Origin: Bradyrhizobium sp. CB2312
Lineage (GTDB): Bacteria > Pseudomonadota > Alphaproteobacteria > Rhizobiales > Xanthobacteraceae
Length of the DNA stretch: 64,000 nucleotides
Direction: 5' to 3'
Assembly: GCF_029714425.1 (NCBI RefSeq)
Contig: NZ_CP121668.1
Span: 6,841,501-6,905,500 of the forward strand
Both the position numbers and the translations under genes were made by a program. Below, one piece after another: positions 52,597-62,729 of the stretch. Positions within the stretch are counted from its first letter, which is position 1; every line of letters begins with the position of its first letter. The notes beneath the pieces are model-generated. The model saw nothing but the letters and a program-made list of their open reading frames with translations. It had not been told where the DNA came from and ran no database searches.

Positions 52597-52785
52597 CTAG
52601 CGGCGGCGACGACGGCGCCCCGGCGCTGTGCCCTGCTCCGGCCCGCGATCGCCGCTGGTTTCGTCGCTCTCGCGCTCGATGCGGATCACGGGGAGAATCA
52701 CGATCGTTCCCGTGTCCGTGCGCGGTGTGGCGTCCCCCGACGAGCCTACCCGGCGACCGGCCGGAAATTCGATGATGGTCCCCAT
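52597..52785 (-). CDS. Small conserved protein with Arg-rich tail
   Basis: A 62-residue protein starting at ATG 52785 (MGTIIEFPAGRRVGSSGDAT); a TTG 15 bases upstream is less likely. It contains GTIVILPVIRIERESDETSG and ends in six arginines. It is soluble, without a known domain. It is 13 bases upstream of the lipoprotein gene, likely one operon. A CtrA-type half-site TTAACCAT (minus strand, 52853-52860) lies 68 bases upstream. Confidence 0.55.
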   Translation of the reverse strand: MGTIIEFPAGRRVGSSGDATPRTDTGTIVILPVIRIERESDETSGDRGPEQGTAPGRRRRRR

Positions 52786-52969
52786 GTCAGCTCTCTTCAA
52801 TTGCCGCGCGACCGAACGCGCCCCTGCAACATGGCTTCATTAAGATCAGCTCATGGTTAACGGGGTGTAAACATGCCCCTCGGGACCGTAACCACACGGC
52901 CCCGCCCGCCGTCCCGTTGCGGCACGATAATGCCTTAAATTGCCGAGCGGGCTTCACGCCTCGTTTTCC

Positions 52970-52984
52970 TTAACGAGGCTTTAA
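52970..52984. promoter_or_regulatory. CtrA-type box upstream of the DUF2336 gene
   Basis: TTAACGAGGCTTTAA is an exact TTAA-N7-TTAA, the CtrA binding form, 55 bases before the DUF2336 start. It overlaps an 8-base hairpin (GCCTCGTT at 52958-52965 and AACGAGGC at 52972-52979). Cell-cycle control by CtrA is an inference from the motif. Confidence 0.55.
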
Positions 52985-53038
52985 ACGAACCTGCGCTAGG
53001 TTCGCGCCAAGTGTCTCTTCCAAGTTGCGTACCTCTCC

Positions 53039-54013
53039 ATGACCAAGTCGCTGTTTCCCGGATTCGACGGGCTGATGACCCTGTCACGTCGTGAAGGCGT
53101 CGATGTTCGTCCGACGCTGCTGCGCGTGCTGACCGACCTCTATGTTCAGGCAAGCACCCACAGCGGCGACGAGCAGCGGCAATTCGTCGAGCTCGCCACG
53201 CGGCTGATCGACCAGGTCGACGATGCGACGCGCGCGGCCATCAAGGCGAAGCTCGCGATCTACCCGCAGACGCCGGTTCCGGTCCTGCAGAAGCTCGGGC
53301 TGGTCGCAACCCAGGAAGGCCGCAGGGTTCCGCTCGCGCGCGAGATCCCCGCGCCGGCATCGGCGCCCTCACCCAGCCGCGCGCCGACCGATGCAGAAGC
53401 GCGCATGGCCACCAGCATGGCGATGCAGCCCAAGGAGGCGGCCGAGATCCATGACATGTTCTTCCGCGCCGGCGCCTCCGAGCGCGCGCTGATCCTGCAC
53501 AATCTGGCGCAGACGCCGCTGAAAGCCGCGCCGCGAATCCCGACCGTGCGCGCCAAGCGCGCGATCCAGATCCTGGAGATGGCGGCAATCGCCAATGACG
53601 TCGAGAACTTCACCTATGAGCTCGGCGACAGCCTGATCCTGCCCTCGCGCGTTGCCGCGCAAATCGTCGATGATGCCGGCGGCGAGGCGCTCGCGGTCGC
53701 CGCGCGCGCGCTCGACATGCCGAGCCCGAACTTCCAGCGCATCCTCTTGTTCTTCAAGCCGGAGATCGGCAACTCCGTGAACGAGGTGTACCGGCTGTCG
53801 CGACTCTACGACCGCCTCAGCGACCGCTCGGCGCTGGTGATGCTGGCGGCCTGGCGCGGCTCCACGCTCGCCGTGACGCGCGCAAAATACCAGCCCGCGC
53901 TGCATGACGGCGAGCGCCAGCGCGCCCGTGCCGGCGCGAGCCAGACGCGCCCGGGCGTGCAGCCCGGCTCCGCGCCGGCGGTGCGGACGGGAACTGACGG
54001 GTCCGACCGCTAA
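53039..54013 (+). CDS. DUF2336 domain protein
   Basis: A 324-residue helical repeat protein starting MTKSLFPGFDGLMTLSRREG. It has HEAT-like alpha repeats (LTDLYVQASTHSGDEQRQFV, AAIKAKLAIYPQTPVPVLQK, AQIVDDAGGEALAVAARALD) and a disordered tail. DUF2336 proteins are known mainly from alphaproteobacteria; function unknown. It is preceded by a CtrA-type box, and its TAA stop lies in repeat A copy 2. Confidence 0.87.
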   Translation: MTKSLFPGFDGLMTLSRREGVDVRPTLLRVLTDLYVQASTHSGDEQRQFVELATRLIDQVDDATRAAIKAKLAIYPQTPVPVLQKLGLVATQEGRRVPLAREIPAPASAPSPSRAPTDAEARMATSMAMQPKEAAEIHDMFFRAGASERALILHNLAQTPLKAAPRIPTVRAKRAIQILEMAAIANDVENFTYELGDSLILPSRVAAQIVDDAGGEALAVAARALDMPSPNFQRILLFFKPEIGNSVNEVYRLSRLYDRLSDRSALVMLAAWRGSTLAVTRAKYQPALHDGERQRARAGASQTRPGVQPGSAPAVRTGTDGSDR

Positions 54014-54115
54014 AGCGCGATGAGATTAGGATGAATCGTCATCGCGCTTCAGGTTGTTGTTTGAACATGATCTTTTCGGAAAACCGCTGCGCACTTTTCC
54101 GGATCATGCTTTAGG
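54011..54115. repeat. Palindromic intergenic repeat, family A, copy 2
   Basis: The inverted counterpart of 34959-35063, about 90% identical. Here the arm starting TAAAGCGCGATGAG comes first and supplies the TAA of the DUF2336 gene at 54011. At the other end the repeat supplies the TAA of the convergent DUF1491 gene at 54111-54113. Confidence 0.85.
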
Positions 54116-54455
54116 TCTTCGCCAAATCCAGAAAATGCCGCCCGGCGCGGTCTTCGGTCTCGACGATCCAGGCGTCGGGATCGAAGCGGAGCTCCTTGGT
54201 CAGGCGCTCCTCGATCGTGTGCTCCGGCAGGGGCTGCTGCGCGACCGGCACGAAGAAGCGATCGACGGGGCGGCCGTCCTCATAGACGGTCTGCGGCGCC
54301 GGCACGTAGAGCATCGCGTTGCCGTCGAGCAGCGACACCTTGACGAACACTGCGCCCGCCTCCTCGGCGCCACGGCGGCGCACCGCGCCGAACACGCCCT
54401 CGTTTTGGCAGCGGCGCAGATAAGCGGAGACCCAGATGTTTGATTTCAGGCGCAT
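54111..54455 (-). CDS. DUF1491 family protein
   Basis: A 114-residue soluble protein starting MRLKSNIWVSAYLRRCQNEG. It contains GAVFVKVSLLDGNAMLYVPA, VDRFFVPVAQ and FDPDAWIVETEDRAGRHFLD, typical of this alphaproteobacterial family. Function unknown. It ends within repeat A and begins three bases after the brnA stop, so it may be co-transcribed with brnTA. Confidence 0.87.
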   Translation of the reverse strand: MRLKSNIWVSAYLRRCQNEGVFGAVRRRGAEEAGAVFVKVSLLDGNAMLYVPAPQTVYEDGRPVDRFFVPVAQQPLPEHTIEERLTKELRFDPDAWIVETEDRAGRHFLDLAKT

Positions 54456-54458
54456 GAG

Positions 54459-54752
54459 CTAACCCGCCGCGGAAGTACGCTTGCGCTTCACCACCTTGAG
54501 CAATTCTTTATCGATCCTGCTCTGCCACCCCGGACCTTCCGCCTTGAAATGGTCGACCACCACGGGACTTAGGCGCAAGGTCACCTGCCGCTTTGTCGGT
54601 GCTTTATTGGGACCGCGGCCCTTCCGCATACCTGGGAAAACCTCATCGAAAGTCTTGGCCCTGGCGAAGTCATCCTTGGTCCATTCCGGATTGTCGCTCA
54701 CCGCACGCATGTCCCGCGCGGTGTAACCCTTCTTAGCGACGGTTTTCTTCAT
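54459..54752 (-). CDS. brnA: BrnA-type antitoxin
   Basis: A 97-residue antitoxin. The N-terminal region (KTVAKKGYTARDMRAVSDNP, EWTKDDFARAKTFDEVFPGM) is the toxin-contacting part, and the C-terminal ribbon-helix-helix (KRQVTLRLSPVVVDHFKAEG, RIDKELLKVV) binds DNA. The start lies 20 bases inside the brnT end, so the pair is translated together. It would bind BrnT and repress the operon through the palindrome at 54995. Confidence 0.92.
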   Translation of the reverse strand: MKKTVAKKGYTARDMRAVSDNPEWTKDDFARAKTFDEVFPGMRKGRGPNKAPTKRQVTLRLSPVVVDHFKAEGPGWQSRIDKELLKVVKRKRTSAAG

Positions 54753-54993
54753 AGAGCCTCCTTTCTTTCTTGCTGGCAGGGCGCATGCTGACGATGCTTA
54801 CGCCCTCAGCTCCGCGGGTCGCGAAGATGACTGAGACAACGCCACGAATGTTAATGCCGATCGCGCGCCAGCGGTTGCCATAGGTGGCCAAAACCAAGGC
54901 ATTGTCGAAGAAGGTCTCGTTGAGATCCGCGAAATCCATCCCGTGCTTGTCGAGATTGGCCCGGCGCTTCGGTTCGTCCCAAACGATCTTCAC
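54733..54993 (-). CDS. brnT: BrnT-type ribonuclease toxin
   Basis: An 86-residue RelE-fold toxin starting at GTG 54993 (KIVWDEPKRRANLDKHGMDF). It has family segments NETFFDNALVLATYGNRW and VSVIFATRGAEGVSIVSMRPAS, ending KKERRLYEENRR; the Lys/Arg-rich helix and terminal Arg pair are typical. The start codon is one base from a 28-base palindrome, and no ribosome binding site is visible, so initiation may be leaderless or at an internal Met. Confidence 0.92.
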   Translation of the reverse strand: MKIVWDEPKRRANLDKHGMDFADLNETFFDNALVLATYGNRWRAIGINIRGVVSVIFATRGAEGVSIVSMRPASKKERRLYEENRR

Positions 54994-54994
54994 A

Positions 54995-55022
54995 GGATTA
55001 TTTTGTAGCTACAAAATAATCC
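54995..55022. promoter_or_regulatory. 28-base perfect palindrome, brnTA operator
   Basis: GGATTATTTTGTAG followed by its exact reverse complement, directly in front of the brnT start codon. It is strongly A+T-rich, and the TATTTT part could serve as a -10 element. A BrnA dimer binding here would hide both promoter and start. Confidence 0.8.
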
Positions 55023-55102
55023 TAAGTCAATTGTGATGAAGTGTCCGCCCGCGCAGCGGCAGCGAGGGCCGTCAGGAGCGTGGATATGCGCAACCCCGAC
55101 AA

Positions 55103-55817
55103 TTATTCGACGGGGTGGCCGATCACGGCGGCGAGCTCGCGCAGCAGGCGATCCGACACCTGGCCGGTGACGGGCATCTTGTGCTCGCGCTCGAACTTCT
55201 GGATCGCGGACTGGGTCTCGCCGCCCATCGTGCCCGTGATCTTCAGATTGCCGTAGCCGTATTCGGACAGCGCGCGCTGCACGCCGGCGATGCGCCGCGC
55301 GGCCGGGCTCTGCGGCAGCGGGATCGGTGCCGGCGGCCGCATCGCGGACGACGGCGTCGCGGCCGTCGCCTTGACCAGATTGGTCATGGGATCGTTGCCC
55401 GCGCGCGCCGTCGATGCGGTTGCCTCGACCGGCTTCTCCACAGGCTTCTCGGCAACTCTTTCGGCGGGCTTGGGCTCGACGCGAAACTCCGTCGCCCTCG
55501 GCTCGAGCGGCGAGGTGTCGGCGCCGACGGGACGCGGACGCGGCAACGGATTCGACAGCGGCACCGACGAGGGCACGGGCAGATTGATCACGGTGCCGAA
55601 CATCGGCGCCGGATGGCGGCCGGTCTGCAGGAACAGCGCATTGGCGACGATCGCGGCGATGGCGGCAACGGCGACGAGACCGGCCAGCGTGTCCTTCGGG
55701 CTGTGCAGCAGCACGCGCATCACGAGGTTACGCTCGGTCTCGACGTCGATGACCGCAGCCTTGGCCCCACCCTTGGCGCCACGGCGGCGCGGAGCGGCTT
55801 CGTCCTTGGCAGACTTC

Positions 55818-55825
<8 letters not shown>
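55103..55825 (-). CDS. Membrane-anchored peptidoglycan-binding domain protein
   Basis: A 240-residue protein. A basic cytoplasmic tail (KKSAKDEAAPRRRGAKGGAK) precedes one helix (LAGLVAVAAIAAIVANALFL, about 48-67), a Pro/Glu-rich periplasmic linker and a C-terminal PG_binding_1 domain (RIAGVQRALSEYGYGNLKIT, ETQSAIQKFEREHKMPVTGQ). It overlaps the histidine kinase gene by eight bases, so it is translated with it. A role linking cell-wall state to the kinase is an inference. Confidence 0.85.
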
Positions 55826-57731
<1,906 letters not shown>

Positions 57732-58117
57732 TCGTCAAAAGACGCGCCGGAACGCCTCCTTGTCGTTGAGCCACCGTGTCAGAGCGACCTTAAACGAGTG
57801 CTAAGGCAGCGCCGCGCGCGGCCGTACACGGTGTCAACACGGGGCTTTTTAGACGATTTGACGACGTCTTCAGCGGGGATGGTGAACACAGGGTTTCATT
57901 GTCCCGCTCATGGTTTCGAAATGGTGGATGCGGCAGCCCGAAAGATCGCTTCCGTCCCGGCATCAATCGAAATCGACGAGGCCGCGCCCTCGCGAAGTTT
58001 TTTGCGTCAATTTTCCGCGAATTAAGCTCGAAGCAATCACTTGCGATTTATCGAGAGTTGCTAGGTCGCAAGCCCGCGGACATCGCCGCGGCGGGATCTA
58101 ACATACAGGTCGATCAG

Positions 58118-58570
58118 ATGCGCTTTCTGCTCCGCATCACATTCTGGCTCGGGCTCGTGCTCGTGCTGCTGCCGCGGGACAAGACGCCCGAATCAGAGAA
58201 GCTGCCGCAGGTCGGCGCCGCCGATGCGGTGCAGGCCGCGACCGCGGCCGTGTCCGACATGAGCCAGTTCTGCAAGCGCCAGCCGGCGGCCTGCGAGGTC
58301 GGCGGACAGGCCGCGACCATCATCGGCCAGCGCGCCCAGGACGGCGCGAAGAAGATCTACCAGATCATCAACGACAAGAAAGAGCAGATCACCAACGACA
58401 AGAACGACGCCAAGAACGACAACAAGAGCTACAACAAGAAGGCGCCGGACCACACCGGCTCGATCGCGCTGGCCGGCGAAGGCGACATTGCGACGAGCGA
58501 GGCGCCGCGCGACACCCTGATCCAGGACGATCTCGCGCTGGAATGGCGCGGCCCGTCGCAGGCGAATTAG
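58118..58570 (+). CDS. DUF5330-type small envelope protein
   Basis: A 150-residue protein starting at ATG 58118 (MRFLLRITFWLGLVLVLLPR), with an N-terminal membrane or signal helix. The mature part has AVSDMSQFCKRQPAACEVGG with two Cys, and a low-complexity Lys/Asn/Asp stretch (DKNDAKNDNKSYNKKAPDHT). It lies 68 bases upstream of sufE. The family assignment is from memory of similar Bradyrhizobium proteins; function unknown. Confidence 0.7.
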   Translation: MRFLLRITFWLGLVLVLLPRDKTPESEKLPQVGAADAVQAATAAVSDMSQFCKRQPAACEVGGQAATIIGQRAQDGAKKIYQIINDKKEQITNDKNDAKNDNKSYNKKAPDHTGSIALAGEGDIATSEAPRDTLIQDDLALEWRGPSQAN

Positions 58571-58638
58571 ACCCCAAACCCTATCGATTTCGGCTCTTCG
58601 CGTCCCTATATTGGCTCGAACAGGAACTTTGGGCCGAT

Positions 58639-59067
58639 ATGACGACGATCGACGAAATCAGGGACAATTTCGAGCTTCTGGACGAGTGGGACGACCGCTA
58701 CCGGTACGTCATCGAGCTCGGCCGCACCCTGGAACCGATGCCGGAGGCCGAGCACTCCGCCGCGAACAAGGTGAATGGCTGCGTCAGCCAGGTCTGGCTC
58801 CAGAAGCTGGTCGAGCGCGATGGTGGCGCGCCGGTCCTGAAATATCGCGGCGACAGCGACGCCCACATCGTGCGCGGCCTGGTCGCGATCGTGCTCGCGC
58901 TCTATTCGGGCCGCACGCCGCAGCAGATCCTCGATACCGACGCGATCGCCGTGTTCAACGAGTTCGGCTTCCGCGATCACCTGACCCCGCAGCGTTCCAA
59001 CGGCCTTCGCTCGATGGTCGAGCGCATCAAGACCGACGCGAAAGAGGCACTGGCGGAAGCGTCGTAG
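58639..59067 (+). CDS. sufE: Cysteine desulfuration protein SufE
   Basis: A 142-residue sulfur-transfer protein starting at ATG 58639 (MTTIDEIRDNFELLDEWDDR). The sulfur-accepting Cys48 is in NKVNGCVSQVWL. SufE takes persulfide from the desulfurase SufS for Fe-S cluster assembly. No other suf gene is in the window. A palindromic repeat (family B) begins eight bases after the stop. Confidence 0.94.
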   Translation: MTTIDEIRDNFELLDEWDDRYRYVIELGRTLEPMPEAEHSAANKVNGCVSQVWLQKLVERDGGAPVLKYRGDSDAHIVRGLVAIVLALYSGRTPQQILDTDAIAVFNEFGFRDHLTPQRSNGLRSMVERIKTDAKEALAEAS

Positions 59068-59074
59068 GAAGTGC

Positions 59075-59168
59075 CGTAGGGTGGGCAAAGGCGCTCTTGC
59101 GCCGTGCCCACCAGTTGTCATTGATCACACTCGGAACGGTGGGCACGCTTCGCTTTGCCCACCCTACG
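59075..59168. repeat. Palindromic intergenic repeat, family B, copy 1
   Basis: Bounded by CGTAGGGTGGGCAAAG and its inverted form CTTTGCCCACCCTACG, with inner arms GCCGTGCCCACC and GGTGGGCACGC. It lies between the convergent sufE and mucR genes and shares its ends with 63741-63831. Confidence 0.85.
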
Positions 59169-59183
59169 AGGTCCGAGGCCGGA

Positions 59184-59600
59184 CTACTTCCGCTTCCGCT
59201 GCTGCTGTCCGAGGCCCATCTGCTTGGCCAGTTGCGAGCGCGCCACCGCGTAGTTCGGGGCGACCATGGGATAGTCGGCCGGCAGGCCCCATTTCTCGCG
59301 GTATTGCTCCGGCGTCATGTTGTACTGCGTGCGCAGATGGCGCTTCAGCGACTTGAAGCGCTTGCCGTCCTCGAGGCACACCAGATAGTCCGGCGCGATC
59401 GACTTCTTCAGCGACACCGCCGGCTTGGCCGGCTCGAGCGGCACCCCCTCGGATCGGCCTGACGACACCCGCACGAGCGCGCCGTGCACCTGGCTGATCA
59501 GGTTCGGAATCTCGGCAGCCGGCGTCGGATTGTTGCCGACATAGGCCGACACGATGCTCGCCGTCAGCTCGATGAAATTCTTGGCCCCGGCATCCGACAT
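59184..59600 (-). CDS. MucR/Ros-family transcriptional regulator
   Basis: A 138-residue regulator starting MSDAGAKNFIELTASIVSAY. The zinc-finger region is YLVCLEDGKRFKSLKRHLRT (Cys75, His88) then QYNMTPEQYREKWGLPADYP. The second Cys and the last His of the Ros C2H2 set are replaced by Asp78 and Gln92/Tyr93, so zinc binding is unlikely to be classical. The segment MVAPNYAVARSQLAKQMGLG is family-typical. MucR/Ros proteins silence surface polysaccharide and virulence or symbiosis genes. Confidence 0.9.
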   Translation of the reverse strand: MSDAGAKNFIELTASIVSAYVGNNPTPAAEIPNLISQVHGALVRVSSGRSEGVPLEPAKPAVSLKKSIAPDYLVCLEDGKRFKSLKRHLRTQYNMTPEQYREKWGLPADYPMVAPNYAVARSQLAKQMGLGQQQRKRK

Positions 59601-59758
59601 GGGCTCGACCTTTCCCTAAATCTGGTCTCTGCGCAGAGACGCCACCAAAGTATTCCCTGTCAACAATACGTTCGGCTGAAATGAGACGACTGACGAATAT
59701 GGGCTGATTACTGACGACGAGACAAGTACGGCAGTGCTTTACTTGGACGCGGCGGAGC

Positions 59759-60640
59759 TCAGCCCCGCTGGTCGAGATGGGCGCGCAGCTCGTCGATCGA
59801 GGCAAAACGCATCATGCCCTCCGGCATCTGCGCTTCGATCGAGCCGTCGGAATAGAGCGAATAGGCCATGCCGTCGACGACGCCGGATTTCAGCACCGTC
59901 ACGGGCGCCTCCTCGGCCGGCGGCTCCGGCGCGGGCGGCGGCGGTGGTGGTGACGACGGAGCAGCTTCAGCAAAGCTCGATGGCGAGCGCTGTGGCGGCG
60001 GCGGGCGGCGCGGCGCGGCCGGCGGCTCGCCTGGCCGACCACGGTCCGGCCTCGGCCAGGCGTCGTCGAAGCTTGCGGGCGGCGTCTCCTGAGCCTCCGT
60101 GGGCGCTCCAGGCGGCTGCGGTGGCGCGCCCTCGGCGGCCTTCGCCTCCGCCCGCTCGCGCTCCTTGCGCGAGGTCGAGGCGAACAACAAATTGCGCCGG
60201 CGCGGCGCTTCGGGAACTGCGGGCGGAGCTTCCGGCTCCGGCGGCGATGGCTCGGCGCGCGGACGTTCGCGTGCGGCGGCTTCGCTCTGCCAGGGCGGCG
60301 GGCTTGCGGCTGGAGGTAGCGGCGGCGCGGGCTCGCTCCTTGCCGCCGGGGCAAGCGCCGGCTCGGGCGCGGGCGCGCCCGGGATCGCAAGGCCCGGCAG
60401 CACGGGCCTGACGCGAACCTCGGACGGCGCGGCCGATCCCGCCAGCCGGCGCGCGATGGCCCTCAGCTCGAGCACCACGAAATGCAGGCCGACCAGTAGC
60501 ATTCCGGAGCAGACGCCAATGGTGCCCGAGATTATGAGGGTGCTGCCGAGGCTGAATTCCCTGACGGTGAAGCCAAAAGCGACCGCAAGGAGGCCCGCCA
60601 CGACGGCGACGATGCCCGCGATCAACAATGCCAAGGTCAT
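59759..60640 (-). CDS. Membrane protein with long proline-rich region
   Basis: A 293-residue protein starting at ATG 60640 (MTLALLIAGIVAVVAGLLAV). Two N-terminal helices (about 1-22 and 30-55) are followed by about 180 residues of Pro/Ala/Glu-rich low-complexity sequence and a short conserved C-terminal part (GVVDGMAYSLYSDGSIEAQM, MRFASIDELRAHLDQRG). That C-terminal segment looks like the ordered domain. No family is recognised. Between it and mucR (59601-59758) no clear feature is seen. Confidence 0.7.
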   Translation of the reverse strand: MTLALLIAGIVAVVAGLLAVAFGFTVREFSLGSTLIISGTIGVCSGMLLVGLHFVVLELRAIARRLAGSAAPSEVRVRPVLPGLAIPGAPAPEPALAPAARSEPAPPLPPAASPPPWQSEAAARERPRAEPSPPEPEAPPAVPEAPRRRNLLFASTSRKERERAEAKAAEGAPPQPPGAPTEAQETPPASFDDAWPRPDRGRPGEPPAAPRRPPPPQRSPSSFAEAAPSSPPPPPPAPEPPAEEAPVTVLKSGVVDGMAYSLYSDGSIEAQMPEGMMRFASIDELRAHLDQRG

Positions 60641-60850
60641 CGAACCTACCCCAGGTCGCGCATCCACACGCGACATCCTCTACGCCACGATACCGTCATA
60701 CTATGTTCCACGCCAACGGCGAATTGTAGGCCGCGTTCCTAAAGGGAAGGAAATCAGGGACTTATTCACATTCCCTTCAGCTAGGATTCGCTACTGCTAG
60801 ACTGCTTCATGTTCCCGGTTTTGCTGCATCGCATCAGGAATTTAGCCATA

Positions 60851-60949
60851 ATGCCCAATTACTTGGTTATGGAACTGCGCTATACGGAGTCCGGGGAACA
60901 GGCCCGCGCGCACCAGCAGGGCCGAGAGGGGATTCCGGGTCACCAATAG
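60851..60949 (+). CDS. Possible upstream ORF of the GT39-like gene
   Basis: A 32-codon frame starting at ATG 60851 (MPNYLVMELRYTESGEQARA), whose TAG ends two bases before the next ATG. It has only a weak AGGA about 11 bases upstream. As the GT39-like start lacks its own well-placed ribosome binding site, translation of this frame might help its expression. Confidence 0.3.
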   Translation: MPNYLVMELRYTESGEQARAHQQGREGIPGHQ

Positions 60950-60951
60950 CC

Positions 60952-62601
60952 ATGACATCCATCACGACTTCGGCGATCGACACGCCTCTGCGGCGCTCGG
61001 TCGAACGGACTTGCGACGATCTCGCCATGCTGGTGCTGGCCGCGGTCGCCGTCATCGCAGGCTTGACCTTCCGCGACTACGGGCTCGGCTGGGACGACTA
61101 CACCCACGCTGAATATGCCGACCTGCTGCTGCGCATGTTCGGTTCCGGCTTCAAGGACACCGCGGCGCTCTCCTTCGCCAACCTCTATATGTATGGCGGC
61201 GGCTTCGATATGGTCGCGGCCCTCCTGCACAAGGTCATTCCGCTCGAGCTGTTCGAGACGCGACGCCTGGTCGGCGCGGTTGTCGGCGTAATCGGACTCG
61301 CGGTGACGTGGCGGCTCGGCCGCCGTATCGGCGGGCCCCTTGCAGGTCTTGCCTCACTCTTGCTGCTCGCGCTGTGCCCGATCTTCTACGGCCACATGTT
61401 CATGAACCCGAAGGATGCGCCCTTCGCGGTGGCCATGATCATCCTGATGCTCGGCCTCGTCCGGCTCGCGGAGGAATATCCGCAGCCTTCGCCGCGCACG
61501 ATCCTGATCGTCGGCCTGGGGGCCGGCCTTGCGCTCGGCACGCGCATTCTCGGCGGCCTTTCGCTGGTTTACGCCATGGTCGGCTTCCTGCCGCTGTTCC
61601 TGGAGGAACTTCGCAACGAAGGCTTGCGCGAGGCGGTGCGCCGCTTCGCCCATGTGGTCTATGTGCTGTTGCCCGGCCTCGTGTTCGGCTATCTCGTGAT
61701 GGGCCTGATCTGGCCGTGGTCGATCATGGAGCCCGGCAATCCTTTCGAGGCGCTGACCTATTTCTCGCACTTCTTCGAGAAGCCCTGGAAGGAGATGTTC
61801 GACGGCGCGATCGTGTCCGTGCCCGACATGCCCTGGTCCTATCTGCCGACGCTGTTCGCGCTGCAGCTGCCCGAGGTGATGCTGGTGCTGATGGGCGGCG
61901 CCGTGGTCAGCACCTTCGCGCTGCTGCCGCGCCGCGAGGTCCCGGCACGCCGCAAGACCATCCTGTTGATGCTGACGCTCGCTGCGACGCTGCCGCTCGC
62001 GATCGCGATGGTGAAGCGGCCGGCGCTGTACAACGGCATCCGCCATTTCGTGTTCGTGATCCCGCCGATGGCGGTGCTGGGCGGCATCGCCTTCGCCTGG
62101 ACCATGGAACGCCTGCGCGCCAACCACCGCACCTGGCAGCCGGTCGTGCTCGCGACCTTCTGCTTTGGCCTTGCGCTCTCGCTCGCCGAGATGATCCGGC
62201 TGCATCCCTATCAATACACGCACTTCAACCACATCGCCGGCACCGTGCGCGGCGCCGACGACCGCTTCATGCTGGACTATTGGGGTCTCGCGCTCAAGCA
62301 GGCCTCCGACGAGCTGCGCGAGCAGCTGGTCGAGCGCCAGGAAGTGCCGCCGGTCAATCGCAAATGGAAGGTGGCGGTGTGCGGTCCACAGCGTCCGGCG
62401 CAGGTCGCGCTCGGCCCCGACTTCACCATCGGCTGGGATTCCAACGCGGCCGACTTCGCCATGACGCTCGGCGAGTTCTACTGCAAGGGCCTCACCGCGC
62501 CCGTGATGGTCGAGATCAAGCGCGACGACGTCGTGTTCGCCCGCGTCTACGACATCCGCGGCCGCAGCATTTCCAGCCTGCTGTCGGTTCCGGCGCCGTA
62601 A
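60952..62601 (+). CDS. Polytopic membrane protein, glycosyltransferase family 39-like
   Basis: A 549-residue protein with about ten or more membrane helices. The first periplasmic loop has the motif RDYGLGWDDYTHAEYADLLL with paired Asp48-Asp49, as in polyprenyl-phosphate-dependent GT39/PMT enzymes. Later helices include LAGLASLLLLALCPIFYGHM and HFVFVIPPMAVLGGIAFAWT. A soluble C-terminal domain ends it. The donor and acceptor are unknown. A 310-base divergent promoter region (60641-60951) lies upstream. Confidence 0.82.
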   Translation: MTSITTSAIDTPLRRSVERTCDDLAMLVLAAVAVIAGLTFRDYGLGWDDYTHAEYADLLLRMFGSGFKDTAALSFANLYMYGGGFDMVAALLHKVIPLELFETRRLVGAVVGVIGLAVTWRLGRRIGGPLAGLASLLLLALCPIFYGHMFMNPKDAPFAVAMIILMLGLVRLAEEYPQPSPRTILIVGLGAGLALGTRILGGLSLVYAMVGFLPLFLEELRNEGLREAVRRFAHVVYVLLPGLVFGYLVMGLIWPWSIMEPGNPFEALTYFSHFFEKPWKEMFDGAIVSVPDMPWSYLPTLFALQLPEVMLVLMGGAVVSTFALLPRREVPARRKTILLMLTLAATLPLAIAMVKRPALYNGIRHFVFVIPPMAVLGGIAFAWTMERLRANHRTWQPVVLATFCFGLALSLAEMIRLHPYQYTHFNHIAGTVRGADDRFMLDYWGLALKQASDELREQLVERQEVPPVNRKWKVAVCGPQRPAQVALGPDFTIGWDSNAADFAMTLGEFYCKGLTAPVMVEIKRDDVVFARVYDIRGRSISSLLSVPAP

Positions 62602-62729
62602 TAATCTTCTACAGCGCAGCCCGCTCCATGCGGGCTACGCTGAACTGCCGCGCTCTTGACGCGCCTTGCTGCAAGCTCAGACCAAGACTACGCTCCCTCC
62701 CCGCAACAACGATGTTCGGAGAGATGACC

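Noticed and set aside
34959..54115. The inverted pair of family A repeats as the ends of a 19-kb composite mobile element
   Set aside because: The content between is mostly ordinary chromosomal genes with no transposase, and this repeat type is an abundant intergenic element, so two copies in inverted order are expected by chance.
61308..62729. Upstream extension of the aldolase frame over the GT39-like gene
   Set aside because: The extension is an off-frame reading of the GT39-like gene; the aldolase family start and its ribosome binding site are at 62730.
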